A stretch of DNA of 64,000 nt from Xanthobacteraceae bacterium. GTDB taxonomy: Bacteria; Pseudomonadota; Alphaproteobacteria; Rhizobiales; Xanthobacteraceae. The position numbers were made by a program, and so were the translations under genes. Below, in pieces: positions 11,047 to 20,572 of the stretch (the stretch's first letter is position 1; every line of letters starts with the position of its first letter). The stretch lies in the NCBI GenBank assembly GCA_030037645.1, contig JASHQI010000282.1:1-64000 (forward strand), written 5' to 3'. Below the pieces are notes generated by a model. It was not told where the DNA came from, did no database searches, and saw only the letters and a program-made list of their open reading frames with translations.

Positions 11047-12033
11047 GTGACACTTCCGCGTCGGCGATTTCTGCACTTCGCGGCAACTGCCGCAGCGGCG
11101 GCCGTTGCCTCCGCACTGCCGCGCGTAGCATTCGCGCTCGATTATCCGACGCGGCCGGTGCGGATCATCGTCGGCTTTGCTCCTTCGGGTGCCGCCGATA
11201 TCCTGGCGCGTTTGATTGCGCAGTGGCTATCGCAGCGGCTTGGCCAGTCATTCGTCGTCGAAAATCGCCCCGGCGCCGCCATGAATATCGCGACCGAATA
11301 CGTCGCGCACGCAAACCCCGACGGCTACACGCTGCTCAATGTGACCACCATCAATGCCTGGAACGCCACGCTCTACAAGAATCTCGACTTCAATTTCATT
11401 CGTGACATCGCTCCAGTCGCCAGCATGAGTCGCGCCGGTGGCGTGATGGAAGTTCATCCCTCGGTGCCGGCCAAGACCGTTCCCGAGTTCATCGCCTATG
11501 CCAAGGCCAATCCGGGCAAGATCAATATGGGCACGGGCGGACCGGGTAGCGGTCCGCATCTCTATGGCGAGCTGTTCGAGATGATGACCGGTATCAAGCT
11601 GGTCGCGGTACATTATCACGGCACCGGGCCCGCATTGCCGGATCTGTTGAGCGGCCGGCTTCAGGTGATGTTCGATCTGGTCGCGTCTTCGATCGGCTAT
11701 ATCAAATCCGGCAAGCTGCGGCCGCTTGGCGTAACGACGGCCACGCGTTACGACGTGCTGCCTAATGTGCCGCCGATCAGTGAGTTTGTTCCGGGTTACG
11801 AGGCGAGTGGTTGGCAGGGCATTGGTGCGCCAGCAGGCACGCCCGTTGAAATCCTCGACAAACTGCACGGCGAAATCAACGCCGCGCTTGCCGATTCGGC
11901 ATTCAAGGCGCGGCTTGCCGATTTGGGCTCGCCGGCATTCGCAAGCTCGCGCGACGATTTCAAGAAGGTCATAGCGGCGGACACCGCAAAATGGGCCAAG
12001 GTGATCAAGTTCGCGAACATCAAAGTGGAGTGA
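11047..12033 (+). CDS. Tripartite tricarboxylate transporter (Bug-type) substrate-binding protein, array copy 1
   Basis: YPTRPVRIIVGFAPSGAADILARLIAQWLSQRLGQSFVVENRPGAAMNIATEYVA; GTG start at 11047 (VTLPRRRFLHF) chosen by analogy with downstream copies; ORF track starts at 10960. Confidence 0.88.
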   Translation: MTLPRRRFLHFAATAAAAAVASALPRVAFALDYPTRPVRIIVGFAPSGAADILARLIAQWLSQRLGQSFVVENRPGAAMNIATEYVAHANPDGYTLLNVTTINAWNATLYKNLDFNFIRDIAPVASMSRAGGVMEVHPSVPAKTVPEFIAYAKANPGKINMGTGGPGSGPHLYGELFEMMTGIKLVAVHYHGTGPALPDLLSGRLQVMFDLVASSIGYIKSGKLRPLGVTTATRYDVLPNVPPISEFVPGYEASGWQGIGAPAGTPVEILDKLHGEINAALADSAFKARLADLGSPAFASSRDDFKKVIAADTAKWAKVIKFANIKVE

Positions 12034-12071
12034 TAGCAGCGAGGGTGGCGGTACTTTGTGAGGGGAGCGCA

Positions 12072-13049
12072 GTGGACTTTCCGCGCCGAAAATTCCTGCA
12101 ACTGACGGCCGGTGCTGTCGCGCTGCCGGCCAAATCGAGGTTGGCGTATGCGCAAGACTACCCGACGCGGCCGGTGCGGCTTGTCATCGGCTTTGCCGCC
12201 GGAGGAGCGCCTGACGTTGTCGCACGACTATTGGCCCAATGGCTGTCGCGTCGGCTCGGCCAATCGTTCGTGATCGAGAACCGGCCCGGCGCCGGCACCA
12301 ATATCGCGACCGAGACGGTCGTGCGCGCGCCTGCGGACGGCTACACGCTCCTTTTGGTCGCGTCGCCGAACATGATCAATGCGACGCTCTACACGCATCT
12401 CAACTTCAATTTCATGCGCGATATTACGCCCGTTGCGGCCATCAACAGCAACCCCTTTGTCATGGAAGTCAATCCATCATTCCCGGCCAAGACCATTCCG
12501 GAGTTCATTGCCTATGCCAAGGCCAATCCGGGCAAGATCAACATCACCTCGACCGGTACCGGGAACTTGACCAATTTCGCCGGCGAACTGTTCAAGATGA
12601 TGGCCGGTATCGACATGGTCCACGTGCCGGCTCCCAGCGAGATGCAGGCGCAAACCGATCTGTTGACCAGCCGCGTCCAGGTCATGTTCGACCCGCTGAT
12701 TTCGTCGCTCGGTTACATCAGGGCCGGCAAGCTGCGCGCCTTGGGCATTACGACAGGGACCCGATTGGCAATGTTGCCTGACGTTCCAGCCGTGGCGGAA
12801 ACCTTGCCGGGCTATGAGGTCAACGGTTGGCTGGGCATCGGAGTACCTAGAGGCACGCCCACCACGATCATCGACAAGCTCAATCAGGAGATCAATGCCG
12901 GGCTCGCAGATCCCGACATTAGGAAGCGACTTATCGGGCTCGGCGGCGTGCCGCGGTCAATGACGCCCGCGCAATTCGGCAACTTCATCGCCCAAGAAAC
13001 CGAGAAATGGGCGAAGGTGATAAAGTTTGCGGGCATCAAGGTGGATTGA
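12072..13049 (+). CDS. Bug-type substrate-binding protein, array copy 2
   Basis: GTG start at 12072 (VDFPRRKFLQL); QDYPTRPVRLVIGFAAGGAPDVVARLLAQWLSRRLGQSFVIENRPGAGTNIATE. Confidence 0.9.
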   Translation: MDFPRRKFLQLTAGAVALPAKSRLAYAQDYPTRPVRLVIGFAAGGAPDVVARLLAQWLSRRLGQSFVIENRPGAGTNIATETVVRAPADGYTLLLVASPNMINATLYTHLNFNFMRDITPVAAINSNPFVMEVNPSFPAKTIPEFIAYAKANPGKINITSTGTGNLTNFAGELFKMMAGIDMVHVPAPSEMQAQTDLLTSRVQVMFDPLISSLGYIRAGKLRALGITTGTRLAMLPDVPAVAETLPGYEVNGWLGIGVPRGTPTTIIDKLNQEINAGLADPDIRKRLIGLGGVPRSMTPAQFGNFIAQETEKWAKVIKFAGIKVD

Positions 13050-13084
13050 GCCGGCGTCGCGAACGTCCGATTGGAGGAAACGCC

Positions 13085-14062
13085 ATGAAGCTTCGTCGTC
13101 GACAATTCCTGCATATTGTCGCGGGCGCCGCCACGCTGCCAGCTCTTTCGACGATCGCGTTGGCGCAAGCTTATCCAACGCGACCGGTGCGGTGGATCGT
13201 GCCCTATCCCGCTGGTGGAACAACCGATCTGGTCGCAAGGCTGATGGCGGATTGGCTGTCAAAGCGACTAGGCCAGCAGTTTGTCATCGAGAACAAGCCG
13301 GGCGGCGGCACCAATATCGGTGTCGAGGCGGTCGTCAATGCGCCAGCCGATGGTTATACGCTGTTGTTCACAGTGGCCACCAACGCGATCAATCCGTCGC
13401 TCTATAAATCGCTACCATTCGACTTTCAGCGCGACATTGCGCCTGTGTCCGGCCTCGCCGAGCTGCCGTTGGTGATGGAAGTGAACCCCGGCGTCCCCGC
13501 TAAGACCCTGGCCGAATTCATTGCTTACGCAAAAGCTAATCCTGGCAAGATTAATTTCGCCTCGTTTGGCGCGCGTACGATCAGCGATCTCGCAATCGAC
13601 TTGTTCGAGACATCGGTCGGCGTCGATGTCGTGCACGTGCCGTATCCGGGCGGAGCACCTATGGTGATCGATATTATCAGCGGTCGTGTGCAAGCCGGAA
13701 TCGACGCGTTGCCCAACTCGCTGCCCCATATCAGGGCCGGCACGATGCGGGCGCTGGCGATATTGTCGGCCACGCGAACTCCGGCATTGCCGGATGTGCC
13801 CACAGCCGGCGAAACGATCCCGGGATTCGCGGTGCAGCCATGGACCGGTGTCGGCGTTCCGCGTGGCACGCCGACCGCCATCATCGAGCGGCTCAACCGC
13901 GAGATCAACGCCGGGCTTGCGGACCCCGGCATCAAGGCAAGCCTTGCCAAGGTGGGCGGCACGCCGATTATTCGAACGCCTGAACAGATGCGCACCTTGA
14001 TCGCAAGCGGCATCGAGAAATGGGCAACGGTGGTCAAGCAGGCAGGTATCAAGCCCGAGTGA
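13085..14062 (+). CDS. Bug-type substrate-binding protein, array copy 3
   Basis: Start MKLRRRQFLHI at 13085; YPTRPVRWIVPYPAGGTTDLVARLMADWLSKRLGQQFVIENKPGGGTNIGVE. Confidence 0.92.
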   Translation: MKLRRRQFLHIVAGAATLPALSTIALAQAYPTRPVRWIVPYPAGGTTDLVARLMADWLSKRLGQQFVIENKPGGGTNIGVEAVVNAPADGYTLLFTVATNAINPSLYKSLPFDFQRDIAPVSGLAELPLVMEVNPGVPAKTLAEFIAYAKANPGKINFASFGARTISDLAIDLFETSVGVDVVHVPYPGGAPMVIDIISGRVQAGIDALPNSLPHIRAGTMRALAILSATRTPALPDVPTAGETIPGFAVQPWTGVGVPRGTPTAIIERLNREINAGLADPGIKASLAKVGGTPIIRTPEQMRTLIASGIEKWATVVKQAGIKPE

Positions 14063-14090
14063 GACGGTGCGCTTTATTGGAGAGTTCAGC

Positions 14091-15068
14091 ATGACGCTTC
14101 CGCGCCGAAAATTTCTGAGTCTGGCAACGGCCACGGCTGCGCTGCCGGCCCTGTCGCGCATGGCCAGCGCACAAGCCTATCCGCCGCGGCCAGTGCGTTT
14201 GATCGTGACCGTTCCTGCCGGCGGCTCGCCCGACATCATCGGGCGCTTGATCGGCCAATGGTTGTCGGAGCGGCTCGGACAGCCGTTCATCGTGGAAAAT
14301 CGACCCGGCGCCAGCGCAAATATTGGCACCGAATTGGTCGCCAAGGCGCCGCCCGATGGCGGCACGATCTTGTTGGCGATGTCGGCCAACGCCATCAATG
14401 CATCGCTGTACCAACACCTGAATTTCAACTTCATCCGCGATATGGCGCCGGTGGCGAGCATTGCCACGATTCCCCTGGTCATGGAGGTCAATCCGGCGGT
14501 TCCAGCAAAGACGGTTCCCGAGTTCATCGCCTATGCCAAGGCACATCCGGGAAAGATCAACTTGGCGTCGGCGGGCAATGGCACCCCGCTCTATGTTGCA
14601 GGCGAGTTGTTCAAGATGATGACCGGCGTCGACATGATTGACGTTCCTTATCAAGGCGAAGCGGCGGCGCTGCCCGATCTGCTCAGCGGGCAGGACCAGG
14701 TCATGTTCGGGGTCATGCCGGCATCGCTTGGCTATATCAAATCAGGCAAGCTGCGCGCGCTGGCGGTGACCGCAGCCACGCGCCAGCAGGCATTGCCCGG
14801 CGTCCCGGCCATGGCAGAGTTCCTGCCGGGATACGAGGCGCTTGGTTGGTACGGGGTGGTCGTGCCCAAAGGCACGCCGTCGGACATTATCGCGACGCTC
14901 AATACACAAATTAATGCCGCTCTCGCCGACCCGACAATGAAAGCGCGCCTCGCCGCTCTTGGATGTAACGTGTTCGCGGGTACGCCCGCCGATTTCGGCA
15001 AATTCATCGCCAACGAAACCGAGAAGTGGGCAAAGGTGATCAAATTCGCCGGCGTCAAGGCGGACTGA
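14091..15068 (+). CDS. Bug-type substrate-binding protein, array copy 4
   Basis: Start MTLPRRKFLSL at 14091; YPPRPVRLIVTVPAGGSPDIIGRLIGQWLSERLGQPFIVENRPGASANIGTE. Confidence 0.92.
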   Translation: MTLPRRKFLSLATATAALPALSRMASAQAYPPRPVRLIVTVPAGGSPDIIGRLIGQWLSERLGQPFIVENRPGASANIGTELVAKAPPDGGTILLAMSANAINASLYQHLNFNFIRDMAPVASIATIPLVMEVNPAVPAKTVPEFIAYAKAHPGKINLASAGNGTPLYVAGELFKMMTGVDMIDVPYQGEAAALPDLLSGQDQVMFGVMPASLGYIKSGKLRALAVTAATRQQALPGVPAMAEFLPGYEALGWYGVVVPKGTPSDIIATLNTQINAALADPTMKARLAALGCNVFAGTPADFGKFIANETEKWAKVIKFAGVKAD

Positions 15069-15104
15069 TAGGCCACCGCGCCACTCGTGTCTTTGGAGAG
15101 GTCT

Positions 15105-16082
15105 ATGAAAATTGCCCGTCGCCGATTTCTGCAACTTGCAACGGGAGCAGGCGTGATCCCGGCGGTCACGGGGATCGCATTTGCGCTGGATTATCCGACG
15201 CGGCCGGTCAAGCTGGTCATTGGCTTTGCGCCCGGCGGTCCTGCCGACATCGTTGCGCGCCTGCTTGGGCAACGGCTATCGCAACAACTCGGGCAGCCGT
15301 TCGTGATTGAGAATCGTCCCGGCGCCGGCACCACGATCGCGACCGAGACAGTCGTGCGTTCGCCCCCTGACGGCTATACGCTGCTGTGGACGACATCGGC
15401 GGATGAGATCAATGCGACACTCTACACCGATTTGAGCTTCAATTTTATCCGCGATATTGCGCCGGTCGCCAGCATCGATCTGTTGCCTCTGGTTATGGAA
15501 GTGAATCCCGCATTCCCGGCAAAAACGGTTCCCGAATTCATCACCTACGCCAAGGCCAACCCGGGCAAGATCAATTTTGCCACGGGTGGGGTCGGGACGT
15601 CGCAACATGTCGCCGGCGAGCTTTTCGACCTCATGACAGGAATCAAAATGATCCACGTGCCTTATCGGGGCGCGGCGCTGGCGGTGACGGACGTGCTGAG
15701 CGGCCAGGTGCCGGTGACCTTCAGCCCGATTCCGTTGTCGGTTGCGTATATCAAGGCGGGCAAGTTGCGCGCGCTCGCGGTTACCAGCGCGAAGCGCTCA
15801 GCGGCGCTACCGGATGTCCCCACCATAGGTGAGTTCGTGTCAGGCTACGAAGCGATTGCCACTGACGGGCTCGCTGCACCCGCCAACACGCCGCCCGAAA
15901 TCATTAGGAAGCTCAACGAAGCGGTGAATGCAGCGCTTGCCGATCCGGAGATTAAGACGCGGTTGGAAAGCCTCGGCAGTGTGGTCAACCCGATGTCCAC
16001 TGCCGATTTTGCGAAATTCATCGCCGCTGAAACCGCGAAGTGGGCCAAGGTCGTGAAGTTTGCAAACGTCAAGGCCGAGTGA
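15105..16082 (+). CDS. Bug-type substrate-binding protein, array copy 5
   Basis: Start MKIARRRFLQL at 15105; DYPTRPVKLVIGFAPGGPADIVARLLGQRLSQQLGQPFVIENRPGAGTTIATE. Confidence 0.92.
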   Translation: MKIARRRFLQLATGAGVIPAVTGIAFALDYPTRPVKLVIGFAPGGPADIVARLLGQRLSQQLGQPFVIENRPGAGTTIATETVVRSPPDGYTLLWTTSADEINATLYTDLSFNFIRDIAPVASIDLLPLVMEVNPAFPAKTVPEFITYAKANPGKINFATGGVGTSQHVAGELFDLMTGIKMIHVPYRGAALAVTDVLSGQVPVTFSPIPLSVAYIKAGKLRALAVTSAKRSAALPDVPTIGEFVSGYEAIATDGLAAPANTPPEIIRKLNEAVNAALADPEIKTRLESLGSVVNPMSTADFAKFIAAETAKWAKVVKFANVKAE

Positions 16083-16133
16083 CGGCAATTTCTTCCCGCT
16101 TTGTGCCGCGGGGGGACGGATGGAGAGATCGCG

Positions 16134-17117
16134 ATGAAACTTCCCCGTAGACATTTCCTGCATGTCGCAGCGGGATGTGCCCTATTGCCGAGCCTGCCGC
16201 GGCTGGCTCATGCTGAAAATTATCCGACTAGGCCGGTCCATATCATCGTCCCGGTCCCGCCTGGCGGCACCTTCGACATTGTCGGGCGCCTGATCGCCCA
16301 ATGGCTGTCGAAGCAACTGGGCCAACAGTTCGTCGTCGACAATCGCGCCGGCGCCGGCACCAAACTCGGAACCGACTTGGTCGCCCATGCACAACCGGAC
16401 GGATACACGCTTCTTCTCGCCGGGTCACCGGCCGCGATCAACGAGACGCTCTACCAGAATCTCGATTACGATTTCAGGCGCGACATTGCGGCGGTCGGCA
16501 GCATCGAAGCCATGCCGCTCATCATGACTGTTAATCCCACGTTGCCCGTCAAGACCGTTCCGCAATTCATCAGCTATGCGAAGGCCAATTCAGGCAAGAT
16601 CAACATGGGCTCGGGCGGTAGCGGTTCCACCGGCCATGTCGCGGGCGAGCTTTTCAACATGATGGCGGGCATCAAGCTTGCTCACGTGCCGTATCGCGGC
16701 GAGGCGCCGGCGCTGACCGACCTGCTTGGCGGTCAGGTGCAGATTGTCTTTGCCACCGCAGGCTCGGCTATCAGTTACGTGCGGGCCGGAACCTTGCGTG
16801 CGCTCGCCGTCACAAGCGGCAAGCGAATGGACATCCTGCCTGATGTGCCGACGGTCGCAGAGTTTTTGCCGAATTACGAAGCAACCGCGTGGGCCGGTAT
16901 CGCCGCGCCCGCCAAAACGCCGGTTGCAATCGTCGATGATCTCAATCGCGCAATCAACGCGGGGCTTGCCGATTCCCAATTCAAGTCGCGGCTCACCAAC
17001 CTCGGCGCCGTGGAGATGGCGGGCTCGCCCGCCGATTTCGGCAAGTTTGTCGCGAGCGAAATCGACAAGTGGGGTAAGGTTATCAAGTTCGCGAATATCA
17101 AGCCTGAGCGGGGATGA
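16134..17117 (+). CDS. Bug-type substrate-binding protein, array copy 6
   Basis: Start MKLPRRHFLHV at 16134; NYPTRPVHIIVPVPPGGTFDIVGRLIAQWLSKQLGQQFVVDNRAGAGTKLGTD. Confidence 0.92.
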   Translation: MKLPRRHFLHVAAGCALLPSLPRLAHAENYPTRPVHIIVPVPPGGTFDIVGRLIAQWLSKQLGQQFVVDNRAGAGTKLGTDLVAHAQPDGYTLLLAGSPAAINETLYQNLDYDFRRDIAAVGSIEAMPLIMTVNPTLPVKTVPQFISYAKANSGKINMGSGGSGSTGHVAGELFNMMAGIKLAHVPYRGEAPALTDLLGGQVQIVFATAGSAISYVRAGTLRALAVTSGKRMDILPDVPTVAEFLPNYEATAWAGIAAPAKTPVAIVDDLNRAINAGLADSQFKSRLTNLGAVEMAGSPADFGKFVASEIDKWGKVIKFANIKPERG

Positions 17118-17135
17118 TTGTTTCCGAAAATAGTT

Positions 17136-17166
17136 GCCGCCGCGGATCGCGCCGGGGCGGCTTTTT
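17136..17166 (+). terminator. Intrinsic terminator after the six-gene Bug array
   Basis: gccgcc (17136-17141) pairs with ggcggc (17156-17161), followed directly by ttttt (17162-17166), 18 nt after the last stop codon. Confidence 0.7.
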
Positions 17167-17183
17167 CCGGCATTCGTCGCCTG

Positions 17184-17216
17184 GAGCCCGGTCTTGATGG
17201 AATCAAGACCGGGCTC
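17184..17216. repeat. Perfect 15-bp inverted repeat with 3-nt loop
   Basis: gagcccggtcttgat / gga / atcaagaccgggctc. Confidence 0.85.
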
Positions 17217-17230
17217 TAGCATTTTGATTG

Positions 17231-17277
17231 AGCATGATCATTTCCGAAAACCGGCTTCCACCTTTCGGCATCATGCT
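17231..17277. repeat. Short palindromic intergenic element (agcatgat...atcatgct)
   Basis: agcatgatcatttccgaaaaccggcttccacctttcggcatcatgct; 8-bp terminal inverted repeats flanking a gaaaaccgg/ccttt core. Confidence 0.6.
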
Positions 17278-18600
17278 TTAGGCCGTCGCCTTTGCCACAG
17301 CCGGCGCCCTGGCAACGAGTTCGCTCAAGGGTCTGTAGCGGAACAGCAGGATCATAGTCGTACCGGCCACCAGCATGATGCAAACCGCAAGCACGAGTGG
17401 CGCCACGAAGGCCCCGGTCGCTTGTGCGATAACGCCGGTCAGGAACGGCGACAGTGTCGCCCCGATGATGCCGAAGAAGTTCATCAGACCGCTCAGCGTA
17501 CCGGTCTGATTCGGCGCGATGTCGGTGCAGATCGTCCAGAACGGAATGACATAGAACGACAAGCCTGCATTGGCGATGATGATCATGGTCACCGCCAGGG
17601 TGTTGGACTCCGTTGTAGCGGCGATGAGCGTGGTCACCGCATAGATCACGGCGCCGAGGGCGATGAAGATCTTGCGGTGGAAACCGCCTTTGGTCCAGCC
17701 GGCCGCAGCGAACCAGTCCATTCCCCATCCGGCAAAATTCACAGCAATGAAGGCGACCAGGAACGGCAGCGCGCTGAGAGCGCTGGCTTGGATAAGCGGT
17801 ATATGCCGGTAATGGCTCAGATATTGCGGCAGCCACGTCAGGAACAGGTACTGGCAGTAAGGCAGTGCAAAATAACCGATATAGAAGGGCCATAGCGGTG
17901 GACTGGTGAGCAAAAGCCAAGGCCGCACCGGCGCTTGCGCAGATCGCTCCTTGGCCTCGGCCGTTTCAGCGTGTGCGCCTTGCGGCACCGGATCGTCGAA
18001 GTTCCTGGCATAGCTCCACCATGCGGCGGCGCCGGCAAGACCGATCAGGCCGAAGATCACGAAGATGTAGGTCGGCGAGCCGGTGGCGCTCAGGATAATG
18101 CCGGCGAAAAACACGCCGGCGGCGGGTCCGAGCTGCGCGCCGGACTGCACGAAGGCGGAGAATCGGCCGCGCTTGGCAATCGAAGGGATCGCGCGTGCGA
18201 CGGCGGCGACGCTGGCCGGGATGTAGGGCCCCTCGAAGGCGCCGAGCAGCACACGGAACGTGGCGGTCAGCCAGAGCACCGTCGGGGCAATCGGTGTCAA
18301 CAAGACCCAAAGTGACCAGCCAGCCATGGCGCCGGCCAATGTGCGTCGCGCACCGGCCTTGTCGGCGATCCACCCTCCCACCGGCTGCAAGATCAGATAA
18401 CCCAGCGAGAAGGCGCTTAACATCGTGCCGATGATCGCTGGCTTCCAGCCGAACTCTTTCGCCCAGGCTGCGGCAGCAACGCTGAAATTGGTGCGGTCCG
18501 ACCATAGTAATATGCTGCCGACGAAGAACACGGTGGCGGTTACGGGCCAATTGATCGGCCGGCTTCCCTTGGAGGAACCAGGATCGGTGCTCCCCTGCAT
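17278..18600 (-). CDS. MFS transporter (anion:cation symporter-like)
   Basis: 12-TM-like; SDRTNFSVAAAAWAKEFGWKPAIIGTMLSAFSLGYLILQPVGGWIADKAGARR; start likely MQGSTDPG at 18600. Confidence 0.85.
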   Translation of the reverse strand: MQGSTDPGSSKGSRPINWPVTATVFFVGSILLWSDRTNFSVAAAAWAKEFGWKPAIIGTMLSAFSLGYLILQPVGGWIADKAGARRTLAGAMAGWSLWVLLTPIAPTVLWLTATFRVLLGAFEGPYIPASVAAVARAIPSIAKRGRFSAFVQSGAQLGPAAGVFFAGIILSATGSPTYIFVIFGLIGLAGAAAWWSYARNFDDPVPQGAHAETAEAKERSAQAPVRPWLLLTSPPLWPFYIGYFALPYCQYLFLTWLPQYLSHYRHIPLIQASALSALPFLVAFIAVNFAGWGMDWFAAAGWTKGGFHRKIFIALGAVIYAVTTLIAATTESNTLAVTMIIIANAGLSFYVIPFWTICTDIAPNQTGTLSGLMNFFGIIGATLSPFLTGVIAQATGAFVAPLVLAVCIMLVAGTTMILLFRYRPLSELVARAPAVAKATA

Positions 18601-18724
18601 GGCGTTCTCCCGAGTTTTTGATTCAGTTGTATTTGTCTGGCCCGCAATCATGTCGTCGTGCGAGCCGCGTCCCTCAAGCCCGGAACGATTGCAGCATAGG
18701 TTGCAGCATCACTCAAGTGCTGCG

Positions 18725-19708
18725 TCACTGGGCCTTGATCCCGGCCGCCTTGAGGATCGGCCACCACTTGACGATCTCGGCTTGCTGTAAGGCAGCGAGC
18801 GCCTGCGGCGTTTGCTGGTCGCGTGGGGGGATTTCCATGCCGAGAGCAACCGCGCGGGCTTTGAACTTCGGGTCGGCCAGCGCTGCTACTACGGCGGCGT
18901 CGAGCTTGTCGATGATCGGCTGCGGCGTGCCGTGCGGTGCCCACAGCCCATTCCAGAGTGAAATGTAAACCCCGGGCGTGCCGGCCTCGTCGACGGTCGG
19001 GATGTCCGGTTGCTCAGTCATGCGGGTGTTGGCCGTGACCGCATAGGCCTTGACCTTGCCGGCTCGGATATGCGGCAGCGCATCGGTTGCCAGATCGAAC
19101 ATCATGTCGATACGGCCAGCGAGCAGATCGACCATTGCCGGAGCGTCGCCGCGGTAGGGCACGAGCTGGAAGCGTGTGCCGGTTTTATGCTGGAAGAAGA
19201 CGCTTGCGACATAAGTGGCGCTGCCAATGCCGGAGTTGCCGGACGTCGCCTTGTCCGGGTTTGCCTTCAGCCAAGCAATCAATTCTCTCAGATTATTTGC
19301 CGGCATGGTGCTGCGGGCGATGATCAGTACCGGCTGGGTCGCCACCACTGCTATCGGCGCAAAATCCTTGATGACGTTGTAGTCCAGCCGATAGGCGACG
19401 GCGTTGACGACGTGGGTCGTCCAGTTACCGAGGATGAGCGAGTAGCCATCCGGCGCGGCGCGTGCGACTGCGCCGGTGCCGATGCTGCCGGCGGCTCCGG
19501 TGATGTTCTCGACGACGACGTTCTGACCGAGCGTCCTACCCATCTGCTGCGCCAGCATGCGCGCCAACACATCGCCCGGTCCGCCAGCCGCGAACGGCAT
19601 GTCCATGGTGATCGGATGCGTTGGATAATCCTGTGCGGCCGTGGTGGCGACGCTTGCCGATGCCGAGAGGGCCGCGAGCGAGGCCAAGAGCGCTCTACGT
19701 GTTGGCAT
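18725..19708 (-). CDS. Bug-type substrate-binding protein
   Basis: QDYPTHPITMDMPFAAGGPGDVLARMLAQQMGRTLGQNVVVENITGAAGSIGTGAVARAAPDGYSLILG. Confidence 0.92.
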   Translation of the reverse strand: MPTRRALLASLAALSASASVATTAAQDYPTHPITMDMPFAAGGPGDVLARMLAQQMGRTLGQNVVVENITGAAGSIGTGAVARAAPDGYSLILGNWTTHVVNAVAYRLDYNVIKDFAPIAVVATQPVLIIARSTMPANNLRELIAWLKANPDKATSGNSGIGSATYVASVFFQHKTGTRFQLVPYRGDAPAMVDLLAGRIDMMFDLATDALPHIRAGKVKAYAVTANTRMTEQPDIPTVDEAGTPGVYISLWNGLWAPHGTPQPIIDKLDAAVVAALADPKFKARAVALGMEIPPRDQQTPQALAALQQAEIVKWWPILKAAGIKAQ

Positions 19709-19959
19709 AACGTCTCCCCGCGCGATGCTATATTTCGCGCTTGTCTTCCTGAATCCGAATTTCGTCCGCGCCTACCGGGCCCGCACACTCGAGTTTTAGA
19801 GAGTGACGCAAGCAGCTCAATGATTCTATTGAAATTTCTGATTTCAAGTTGCTGTTCACGGTTTCGGTTGAATGGTAGGAACTTCAATAACGTCGCACTA
19901 GATTATTCCGCCCCAAGCCGCCGTTCCATGCGGCCTGACGTCAACCTGTAGGCAATGCC

Positions 19960-20370
19960 ATGCCCGATGCCTCCGCGAAGCTTTCCGATGTCTTAGAGGT
20001 CTGCCCTTCATCCGAGCCGGCCATGCGCACCATTGCGATGCCCGCCGACACCAATCCGCATGGCGACATTTTCGGCGGTTGGCTGTTGTGTCAGATGGAC
20101 CTCGCCGGTGCGACGGTGGCGACCCGGCGCGCTGGCGGGCGCACGGTGACTGTCGCCATCACCGGCATGGAATTTCGTCGCCCGGTCATGGTCGGTGACG
20201 AGCTCACCTGTTACTGTGTCATCGAGAAAACCGGCAATACGTCGATCACCGTGAAGATCGAGAGCTGGGCGCGGCGCGGCACCGGCAATACGCCGATCAA
20301 GGTCACCGAAGGCGTATTCACTTATGTGCGTGTCGGCGCCGACGGCCGTCCGCAGCCGCTCGCGCGGTAA
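19960..20370 (+). CDS. Acyl-CoA thioesterase (hotdog fold)
   Basis: MPADTNPHGDIFGGWLLCQMDLAGATVATRRAGGRTVTVAITGMEFRRPVMVGDELTCYC. Confidence 0.92.
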   Translation: MPDASAKLSDVLEVCPSSEPAMRTIAMPADTNPHGDIFGGWLLCQMDLAGATVATRRAGGRTVTVAITGMEFRRPVMVGDELTCYCVIEKTGNTSITVKIESWARRGTGNTPIKVTEGVFTYVRVGADGRPQPLAR

Positions 20371-20512
20371 CGGTGCGGTAGTGGCATCGGTTGTGGCTTA
20401 AGCCGGGCTAATGGAGCGGGTTCGGCATTTGCCATCCGCCGTGCCGCTAGGTTGTCAAGCGAATCTCAAATCCAAAACTCCGCTAGCACTTAATATTTGC
20501 TAGTGGTTCTTT

Positions 20513-20566
20513 GATTCAAACATTCGCACGAGTCCCCTTCGGAAATGGGATGCGCATGTTTGAATC
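20513..20566. repeat. Near-perfect inverted repeat in intergenic region
   Basis: gattcaaacattcgca (20513-20528) versus tgcgcatgtttgaatc (20551-20566): 15/16 complementary, 22-nt spacer. Confidence 0.75.
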
Positions 20567-20572
20567 GAATCT

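Noticed and set aside
17134-17895. 253-aa plus-strand ORF spanning the terminator/hairpin region
   Set aside because: Antisense to MFS gene and runs through the hairpins; no coding support
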